A stretch of 10,001 nt of DNA, from contig JAHDHM010000105.1 in NCBI GenBank assembly GCA_020631315.1, positions 1 through 10,001 of the forward strand, in the 5' to 3' direction. A program made the position numbers and the translations under genes. This document shows positions 5,262 to 10,001 of the stretch, in pieces. Origin of the DNA: Acidimicrobiales bacterium. Lineage in GTDB: Bacteria > Actinomycetota > Acidimicrobiia > Acidimicrobiales > Poriferisodaliceae. The notes beneath the pieces were generated by a model. It made no database searches. It saw only the letters and a list, made by a program, of their open reading frames with translations, and was not told where the DNA came from. Each line of letters begins with the position of its first letter. Position 1 is the first letter of the stretch.

Positions 5262-5592
5262 CCTTCTTCGGCAGCTTGTCGACCACAAGGTCGTAGCTGT
5301 CCTCGATGCACTGCCCGAGCTCCTCACTCGGCATCTCACCATCGACGACGATGGTGTTCCAGTGCTCCTTGTTCAGGTGGTAGCCGCCCGTCACACACGC
5401 GTACCGCTGACGCAACGCTTGGTTGTCGAGCGGCTCGCCCTTCAGCGAGATCGACGGCGGGTCCGCGTGATCGGGCACGAGGGCGAACATCTTCCCTGCC
5501 ACCTTGAACACCATGACGTCGTCCCCGAACGGCCGCGTCAGCTCCGCCTCGGGCTGCGCTAGACACCGCGCCACGAGATCAGCGGTCTCCAT
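5221..5592 (-). CDS. MmcQ/YjbR family protein
   Basis: This 123-residue protein carries the family signature almost end to end: LTRPFGDDVMVFKVAGKMFALV (residues 19-40), SISLKGEPLDNQALRQRY, then GGYHLNKEHWNTIVVDG (69-85), then SYDLVVDKLPKKVK near the C-terminus. The family has a compact alpha/beta fold similar to the CyaY fold and is often called DNA-binding, but its biological role is not settled. It is the last gene of the four-gene minus-strand operon; its ATG at 5590-5592 lies 6 bases after the stop of the zinc-ribbon gene. There is no strong Shine-Dalgarno match (only an A-rich AAAGAA), so translation may depend on coupling. Its 3' end overlaps the dipeptidase gene tail to tail by 41 bases. 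Confidence 0.9.
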   Translation of the reverse strand: METADLVARCLAQPEAELTRPFGDDVMVFKVAGKMFALVPDHADPPSISLKGEPLDNQALRQRYACVTGGYHLNKEHWNTIVVDGEMPSEELGQCIEDSYDLVVDKLPKKVKLRLQGQVRALD

Positions 5593-5598
5593 CGACTT

Positions 5599-5817
5599 CT
5601 ATTCTTTGGTGGCGATCTGGTTGGGGACCACGTTCATCTTGGGCTCGTATGCGACGGTCTCGATGTCACGACCATCGGTGCCCTGTGTGGCCCGCAGCTC
5701 ACGCCGACACCGCACGCACGGCCCGTAGAACGCCTCGGTGACCGTGTGGCGACAGCGTGGGCAGTCGAACTCGACCACCTCGGGGATGTCGTTCGGATCG
5801 AGGTCCACGTCGGTCAT
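5599..5817 (-). CDS. Small zinc-ribbon protein, 72 residues
   Basis: The protein has an acidic N-terminus (MTDVDLDPNDIPEVVEF) and then two CxxC knuckles: C19/C22 in CPRC and C34/C37 in CVRC, separated by 11 residues including a Gly-Pro turn. This is a classic four-Cys zinc ribbon. The C-terminal 30 residues (ATQGTDGRDIETVAYEPKMN and beyond) have no recognisable motif. Such small proteins are common in actinobacteria and mostly uncharacterised. The start is 4 bases after the aminotransferase stop (TGA at 5822-5824) and the TAG stop is 6 bases before the yjbR-like start, so it is firmly inside the operon. It may act as an adaptor or nucleic-acid-binding protein; that is inference. Confidence 0.78.
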   Translation of the reverse strand: MTDVDLDPNDIPEVVEFDCPRCRHTVTEAFYGPCVRCRRELRATQGTDGRDIETVAYEPKMNVVPNQIATKE

Positions 5818-5821
5818 GGGT

Positions 5822-7021
5822 TCATCGTTTCAGATCGGGCCAGCTGGCGAGGCGACGCAACGCCTCGTGGACGTCGTCGGTCGTGCCGGCGAAGCTGAAC
5901 CGCACGGCGCGGTCACCGGCGATCGGATCGAAGTCGACCCCCGGCGTGGTCGCCACGCCGAGTTCGTCCAACCAGCGGGCACACAGGGTCTCGCTGTCGA
6001 TCCCGAGATGGCTCACGTCGGCCCACACGTAGAACGCGCCGTCCGCCGGTGCCAGATCGGTGAAGCCGAGCTCGGTCAGGCCTTCCAGCAGCAGCTCTCG
6101 GTGCAGCCGGTACCGGTCGACGTTGGCTTCGAGTTCGTCGGCGCAGTCGAACGCAGCGAGGGCAGCTCGCTGGGAGAGCGTCGACGGGGCGATCGTCAGG
6201 TTCTGGGCCAGGCGCTCGATCGGTGTCACGAGGTCCTCAGGGACGACCATCCACCCGAGCCGCCAGCCCGTCATCGAGAAGTACTTCGAGAAGCTGTTCA
6301 CCACGATCGGATCGCCGGGAAGGCCGATCGCCGTCGCGGCCGGCGTGGTGAAGGTGATGCCGTGGTAGATCTCGTCGCTGATGAGCGTGACGTCGCGCTC
6401 GGCGCACCACGACGCGACATCGGCCAACTCGGTGGCGTTCAGCATCGTGCCGGTCGGGTTGTTCGGACTCGCGACGATCACACCGTCCAGCTCGCCCGCA
6501 GCATCGAGGTGGTGAGGACGCAGCGCGTAGCCCTCGTCGGCGCCGACCCGCAGGTCGACGACCTCGATGTCGAGGGCGGCGAGCATGTTGCGGTAGCAGG
6601 CGTAGCCCGGGGCCGGGACGCCGACACGTGCTCCCGCGGCGAACGACGCCAGGAAGGCGAACACGAACCCGCCCGAGCTGCCCTGGGTGATCACGATCCG
6701 CGCCGGGTCGACCTCGACGTCGTACCAGGAGCGCAGGTGTTTGGCGATCGCGGTGCGCAACTCCGGCAGGCCGAGTGCCACCGTGTAGCCGAGGACGTCG
6801 TTGTCGAGCGCCTCGTGTGCTGCGGTCACGACGCCGCTCGGTGCTCCGGTTCCGGGCTGTCCGACCTCGAGGTGGACGACGTCATCACCGGCAGCGACGC
6901 GCTCGGCGGCGCGGCGCATGACCTCCATGACCCGGAACGGTGCGATGTCAGCCCGGTCGGGCAGCGGGCGTGTGCTCATGTCGTCTCGGGCTGGTGTGTG
7001 GGTCAGGCTGCGTGGGGTCAT
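5822..7021 (-). CDS. Class I/II PLP-dependent aminotransferase
   Basis: This 399-residue, fold-type I enzyme shows all the expected residues: VHLEVGQPGTGAP near 49-61, GYTVALGLPELRTAI near 78-92, the PLP-stacking region ITQGSSGGFVF, N188 in SPNNPTG, D216 and Y219 in SDEIYHG, the Schiff-base lysine K246 in NSFSKYFSMTGWRLGW with R254, and R374 in VRFSFAG for the substrate carboxylate. It would move an amino group between an amino acid and a 2-oxo acid; the specific pair cannot be read from sequence. The ATG at 7019-7021 overlaps the stop of the AcoX-like gene as ATGA, a strong sign of translational coupling, so I prefer it to a second in-frame ATG at 6979 that begins MSTRPLPDRAD. That second start would remove 14 poorly conserved residues and remains possible. 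Confidence 0.9.
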   Translation of the reverse strand: MTPRSLTHTPARDDMSTRPLPDRADIAPFRVMEVMRRAAERVAAGDDVVHLEVGQPGTGAPSGVVTAAHEALDNDVLGYTVALGLPELRTAIAKHLRSWYDVEVDPARIVITQGSSGGFVFAFLASFAAGARVGVPAPGYACYRNMLAALDIEVVDLRVGADEGYALRPHHLDAAGELDGVIVASPNNPTGTMLNATELADVASWCAERDVTLISDEIYHGITFTTPAATAIGLPGDPIVVNSFSKYFSMTGWRLGWMVVPEDLVTPIERLAQNLTIAPSTLSQRAALAAFDCADELEANVDRYRLHRELLLEGLTELGFTDLAPADGAFYVWADVSHLGIDSETLCARWLDELGVATTPGVDFDPIAGDRAVRFSFAGTTDDVHEALRRLASWPDLKR

Positions 7022-8064
7022 GTGGCGGCGGGTCCCCGGCGCAGATCGTCGTCGAGGCCATGGGCTGCACCGTCGAAGGCGCCGGTCGTCGCCGCAGTCT
7101 GCATCACCCCAGGGACATCGACGACCCGAGGCCCATCGCGACGCACCGTGGCCGTCACGTCCGGTCCGGTCGAGAGCAGCCGGTCACCGTCGAAGGCCAC
7201 GATGCCCGGCCGACCGTTCGCGCCGATCGCATCGAGTGACACCTGTTCGCCGAGCTCGAGACGACGAGACGAGCGGACCTCGACGGTCCTGAACAGACCC
7301 GGTCCCAGTGGCACCGTGACCGGCCGTCCACCCGGACCGCACTCCACCAGCACTCCGGCTTCGTCGGATTCGGCACACGGCTCGACACGTCCGGCGATCG
7401 CCGACACCCCGATCGCCGTCGGCTCGGAGCGACTGACCACCAGCTGGCGCAGTCCGGACGGCTCGTAGGGCATGCGGTTGCCGACGAAGTCGTCGACCAG
7501 GACGACGGCGTCGATCAACGCCGTCTCGTCGGCGCCCGAGTCGTCGGTCACGTGCACGATCTTCGACTTCGGCGCGTGTCGGTCGGGATCGACCCGGCCG
7601 GTGGCCACGAGCCCCGCAGCTGCGCCGATGATCGTCGGTTCGATCGGGGTCGGGAACACGTTGTTCGTGCCCGTCGACATCGGTGCGAGGGTCACCTCGG
7701 GCCAGGCCATCGAGATGATGCGGTTCGTGCCGTCGCCACCGAGCACCACGATGACGTCGACGCCGAGCTCGCGCATCTGGATCGCTGCTGCCGCAGTCGT
7801 CTCGGGTCGCAGGGCACGACCCACGTCCAGGACCTCGACGTCGATCGCGAGGCGCAGGTCTCGAACGGCTCCGCTCGCGATACCGAACGGCTCGTCCATG
7901 ACCACGACCGATTCGACACCGCTCGACACGGCGCCGACCACGGCGCGGGCGATCCGGTTGCGCTTGTCCTCGTTCGTCGCCACAGCACCACGTGCGGCGA
8001 TGCGTCGCACGTCCTTGCCCGACAGCGGGTTGGCGATGACACCGATGGTGGGGCGACCGGTCAT
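7018..8064 (-). CDS. AcoX-like / ATP-NAD kinase family protein
   Basis: The 348-residue protein begins MTGRPTIGVIANPLSGKDVR, a diacylglycerol/NAD kinase-type nucleotide-binding start. VIVVLGGDGTNRII (residues 104-117) contains the hallmark GGDGT, and PMSTGTNNVFP (128-138) matches the form seen in AcoX proteins rather than in housekeeping NAD kinases. A beta-rich C-terminal region follows, with LGPGLFRTVEV and REL-like strands. AcoX is found with acetoin dehydrogenase genes and is presumed to be a kinase of unknown substrate; no acetoin genes are visible here. The frame is open upstream to 8295, but the ATG at 8064 is chosen because the family motif starts there and a TACGGT box ends 6 bases before it; the extension would overlap the divergent thiD-like gene. 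This is the first gene of the operon with the aminotransferase, zinc-ribbon and YjbR-like genes. Confidence 0.85.
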   Translation of the reverse strand: MTGRPTIGVIANPLSGKDVRRIAARGAVATNEDKRNRIARAVVGAVSSGVESVVVMDEPFGIASGAVRDLRLAIDVEVLDVGRALRPETTAAAAIQMRELGVDVIVVLGGDGTNRIISMAWPEVTLAPMSTGTNNVFPTPIEPTIIGAAAGLVATGRVDPDRHAPKSKIVHVTDDSGADETALIDAVVLVDDFVGNRMPYEPSGLRQLVVSRSEPTAIGVSAIAGRVEPCAESDEAGVLVECGPGGRPVTVPLGPGLFRTVEVRSSRRLELGEQVSLDAIGANGRPGIVAFDGDRLLSTGPDVTATVRRDGPRVVDVPGVMQTAATTGAFDGAAHGLDDDLRRGPAAT

Positions 8065-8070
8065 GGGACG

Positions 8071-8076
8071 ACCGTA
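8071..8076 (-). promoter_or_regulatory. Leaderless-type -10 box, TACGGT, for the four-gene operon
   Basis: On the minus strand TACGGT ends 6 bases before the ATG at 8064. Both hexamer and spacing are identical to those at 2447-2452. It would drive the AcoX-like, aminotransferase, zinc-ribbon and YjbR-like genes as one transcript. No clear -35 sequence is present; that position is taken by an inverted repeat. Confidence 0.6.
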
Positions 8077-8090
8077 GGCCGGATTCGCTC

Positions 8091-8109
8091 GGCCCGACCT
8101 TCTCGGGTC
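8091..8109. promoter_or_regulatory. Inverted repeat between divergent promoters; possible operator
   Basis: GGCCCGA (8091-8097) and TCGGGTC (8103-8109) form an inverted repeat with a 5-base centre; the inner CCCGA/TCGGG arms are perfect. The site lies 14 bases from each -10 box, which places it over the expected -35 region of both promoters. A dimeric regulator bound here could control both directions. In G+C-rich DNA a 5-bp arm can arise by chance, so this is tentative. Confidence 0.35.
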
Positions 8110-8115
8110 CCGTCG

Positions 8116-8121
8116 TAGGGT
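8116..8121 (+). promoter_or_regulatory. Leaderless-type -10 box, TAGGGT
   Basis: TAGGGT ends 7 bases before the GTG at 8129. It rules against the alternative in-frame GTG at 8120, which would begin inside the box. It is one of four TANNNT boxes at this distance in the window. Confidence 0.55.
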
Positions 8122-8128
8122 GTGCGGC

Positions 8129-8959
8129 GTGAGCGTTCCGACGACATCAGAGGCACCACCGGACGCTGTCGTCGCGACCACCATCGGCGGCCTCGACCCG
8201 ACCGGAACCGTCGGCGTGCTGGTCGATGCGGCCGTGTTCGCCGCCGCCGACGTCCATCCCAGTGTCGTGCTCACGGTCGCGACGGCGCAGGACACGGTCG
8301 GGTTCGGTCGTGCCGAGCCCCTCGCCGCCGAGTTCGTCGTCGATCAGGTGGACCGGTTGCTCGCCGACCTGCGACCGGCAGCGGTGAAGACGGGCATGTT
8401 GTGGGATGCAGAGCTCGCGATGGCCGTGGCCGATCGCCTCGTTGACAGCGGTCTGCCGGTTGTCGTGGACCCGGTGATGGTCGACGGCGACGGACGCCAG
8501 ATCGTGTCTGACGAGCTCGTCGAGGTGTATCGATCGACCCTCGTCCCCATGGCCGCAGTGGTCACCCCGAACCGTCCCGAAGCAGCCCTGCTGGTCAGGG
8601 CTCCGACCGACTCGGCAGAGACCGCGCTCGCTGCAGCCGCAGCGTTGCAGTCGACGGGCCCTTCTCTCGTCGTCGTCACCGGAGGCGGAGCAGGCGATGG
8701 GGGACAGCTGATCGATGCCGTCGCGACTGCCGACGGCACCCTGCAGATCGCACGAGAGCGCGTCGCCCTGCCCCGAACCCATCAAGCCAGTGTCAGGGGC
8801 ACGGGTGACGTGCTCAGCGCCGGCATCACCGCAGCTCTGGCTGCAGGCGCCGAGCCGATCGCGGCCCTGGCCGCAGGCCACATCGCCGTCGATCGAGCGC
8901 TCGAGGCGGGTGCGGCGCGTCGAGTCGGGCGAGGTCGTCCGTCCGTCGCTCCCTGGTGA
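8129..8959 (+). CDS. ThiD-like kinase (hydroxymethylpyrimidine/phosphomethylpyrimidine kinase family), divergent
   Basis: The 276-residue protein has a ribokinase fold and ThiD-type motifs in order: TTIGGLDPTGTVG at 17-29 (where typical ThiD has GSDSSGGAG), TVATAQDT at 49-56, VKTGML at 86-91, VVVDPVMV at 111-118, TPNRPEA at 146-152, VVVTGGG at 181-187 and GTGDVLSAGITAAL at 224-237. ThiD phosphorylates HMP and HMP-phosphate in thiamine synthesis. Two departures stand out: the Gly-rich substrate loop near residue 23 is altered, and the active-site GTGC of typical ThiD is GTGD, the acid form used by other ribokinase-family sugar and nucleoside kinases. Substrate may therefore differ. The GTG at 8129 is chosen from the -10 box spacing. 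The gene ends 24 bases from the convergent ThiP-like permease gene, which supports a thiamine-linked role, though the symbol is withheld. Confidence 0.8.
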   Translation: MSVPTTSEAPPDAVVATTIGGLDPTGTVGVLVDAAVFAAADVHPSVVLTVATAQDTVGFGRAEPLAAEFVVDQVDRLLADLRPAAVKTGMLWDAELAMAVADRLVDSGLPVVVDPVMVDGDGRQIVSDELVEVYRSTLVPMAAVVTPNRPEAALLVRAPTDSAETALAAAAALQSTGPSLVVVTGGGAGDGGQLIDAVATADGTLQIARERVALPRTHQASVRGTGDVLSAGITAALAAGAEPIAALAAGHIAVDRALEAGAARRVGRGRPSVAPW

Positions 8960-8980
8960 ACGGGGCACAGCGGCACCCGT
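8960..8980. terminator. Short inverted repeat between convergent genes; weak terminator candidate
   Basis: The 24-base gap between the two convergent stop codons contains ACGGG (8960-8964) and CCCGT (8976-8980), a 5-bp stem with an 11-base loop. There is no T run on either strand, so it is not a standard Rho-independent terminator. It may act in both directions or be chance. Confidence 0.25.
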
Positions 8981-8983
8981 CGC

Positions 8984-10001
8984 TCAGAAGTCGCCGTGCT
9001 CGCCGACTCTCGCCCGCTCGATCGCTGCCACCGCCACGATCGTCAACGCCATGAGGATCGTGGCCATCGCCATCGCCTGACCGAAGTTCGTGGCGCCCGG
9101 CCGGCCGATGAGGCGAACGATCATCGTCGGCACGGTCGGCCGGTCCGGACGCACCAGGAACGCCGTGGCCCCGAACTCACCGAGTGAGACGGTGAAGGCG
9201 AAGGCCGTCGCCGCCGTGAGCGAACGCCAGACGATCGGCAGGTCGACGCGACGCCACGTGGCCCACGGTGGCGTTCCCAACAGCAGCGACGCTTGGCGGT
9301 GGCGATCGTCGATCGAACGGATCGCAGGGACCATCAGACGGATCACGAAGGGCACGCCGATGAGCGCGTGAGCGATCGGCACCAACATCGCCGAGGCTCG
9401 AAGGTCGAGCGGCGGTTCGTCGAGTGCGATGAGCATGCCGAAGCCGAGCGTCACCGCAGACGTGCCCAGCGGCAACATCAGCGCACCGTCCAGCCAGCGA
9501 GCCCCACGGCCTCGGCCGTAGACGATGACCGCGCTGGCCAGCCCGCCGACCACCACGGCGACGACCGAGGACCATGCGGCGATCGTGAGCGATGCGGTGA
9601 TGGCTTCACTCGGTGGCACGAGCGAGATCGACGGCGTGTCACCCAGAGCGCGGTAGTTGTCGAGCGACCAGCCGTCGACACGCAGCGACCGCACGACGAG
9701 GATGCTCATCGGCACGGCGATGAACGCGACCGCTCCACCGAGCACGCCGCCGACGAGTGTCCGCGCCCGCCAGCCGACGACGGGCCGCCGACGGTCCCTC
9801 GCTCGCACCTGGTCTGACGTGACCACCGAGCCGATCCGGCGTTGGAGGGCCAGCAGGCCGACCACGATCGCCAGCTGTGTCATCGCCAGCACGGCGGCGA
9901 CGTCGAGCCGGAGGAACGCCGTGGTCTGCACGTACGTCTCGACCTCGAGCGTCGTGCGGCCGGGACCCCCCAGCAACAACACCACCCCGAAACTGGTGAA
10001 C
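8984..10001 (-). CDS. ThiP/iron-type ABC transporter permease, C-terminal part (cut by window edge)
   Basis: 339 complete codons are visible and the frame is open through the right edge, so the true start lies outside. The first visible residues, FTSFGVVLLLGGPGRTTLEV, match a conserved stretch in the middle of two-module permeases such as ThiP (thiamine) and AfuB/SfuB (iron). After a basic cytoplasmic linker (RARDRRRPVVGWRAR) come about six hydrophobic segments forming the second membrane module. Between them lies the EAA-type loop QASLLLGTPPWATWRRVDLP, which docks on the ATPase subunit, followed by SLGEFGATAFL. The protein would sit in the cytoplasmic membrane and import a small substrate from a binding protein. 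The neighbouring ThiD-like gene favours thiamine or a precursor over iron, but the sequence alone does not decide. Binding protein and ATPase genes are expected beyond 10001 or elsewhere. Confidence 0.85.
   Translation of the reverse strand, partial: FTSFGVVLLLGGPGRTTLEVETYVQTTAFLRLDVAAVLAMTQLAIVVGLLALQRRIGSVVTSDQVRARDRRRPVVGWRARTLVGGVLGGAVAFIAVPMSILVVRSLRVDGWSLDNYRALGDTPSISLVPPSEAITASLTIAAWSSVVAVVVGGLASAVIVYGRGRGARWLDGALMLPLGTSAVTLGFGMLIALDEPPLDLRASAMLVPIAHALIGVPFVIRLMVPAIRSIDDRHRQASLLLGTPPWATWRRVDLPIVWRSLTAATAFAFTVSLGEFGATAFLVRPDRPTVPTMIVRLIGRPGATNFGQAMAMATILMALTIVAVAAIERARVGEHGDF

Noticed and set aside
4311..5342. A 343-codon minus-strand open frame over the dipeptidase gene.
   Set aside because: The plus strand has all the M20 metal ligands in order; the minus frame has only low-complexity Arg/Gly-rich sequence.
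5738..7468. A 576-codon open frame on the plus strand across the aminotransferase and AcoX-like genes.
   Set aside because: It runs antisense to two genes with complete family motifs; its protein is Arg/His/Gly-rich with no recognisable domain, which is typical of antisense frames in G+C-rich DNA.
8065..8295. A 77-residue N-terminal extension of the AcoX-like protein.
   Set aside because: It would run through the opposite-strand ThiD-like gene and its promoter; the kinase-family N-terminus MTGRPTIGVIANP starts at 8064.

Overview
The window is G+C-rich, compactly coding bacterial DNA, most likely chromosomal and from an actinobacterium; an Acidimicrobiia/Ilumatobacter-like host is a guess from base composition, gene families and promoter style, not a demonstrated assignment. 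There is no rRNA, tRNA, insertion sequence, integrase, CRISPR array or phage gene. Nine protein genes can be supported (two run off the window ends), plus a tiny candidate ORF inside an unusual structured intergenic element.

Layout. (1) 1-2282, minus strand: a probable three-gene operon, read right to left: an unrecognised Cys-headed, Pro/Ala-linked coiled-coil protein; a class I SAM methyltransferase; and the N-terminal part of a GT4-like glycosyltransferase, cut by the window edge. The pairing of methyltransferase and glycosyltransferase suggests surface glycan work. (2) 2459-3418, plus: a PLP enzyme of the D-cysteine desulfhydrase/ACC deaminase family. (3) 3419-3812: a 394-base gap that is far from empty. 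It holds a 16-base sequence complementary to the 3' tail of 16S rRNA, a 13-codon ORF, a 13-bp hairpin starting in that ORF's UGA, further hairpins, a perfect 11-bp long-range stem and a T-rich tract. (4) 3813-5261, plus: an M20 family metallodipeptidase with every expected metal ligand. (5) 5221-8064, minus: a tightly packed four-gene operon of an AcoX/NAD-kinase-like protein, a class I aminotransferase, a small zinc-ribbon protein and a MmcQ/YjbR protein. (6) 8129-8959, plus: a divergent ThiD-like kinase. (7) 8984-10001, minus: the C-terminal part of a two-module ThiP/Fe-type ABC permease, cut by the right edge. A ThiD-like kinase next to a ThiP-like permease hints at a thiamine or pyrimidine-precursor locus.

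Regulation. Four genes (starts at 2459, 3813, 8064 and 8129) each have a TANNNT hexamer ending 6-7 bases before the start codon, the geometry of actinobacterial leaderless promoters. This settles three start choices that would otherwise be ambiguous. The two divergent promoters at 8065-8128 share an inverted repeat lying where both -35 regions should be.

The most interesting part is the 3447-3750 element. It looks like a structured leader, recoding site or small RNA whose Shine-Dalgarno-like segment can pair with two different parts of the same transcript. I do not recognise it as a known RNA family, but I could not search for homologues.
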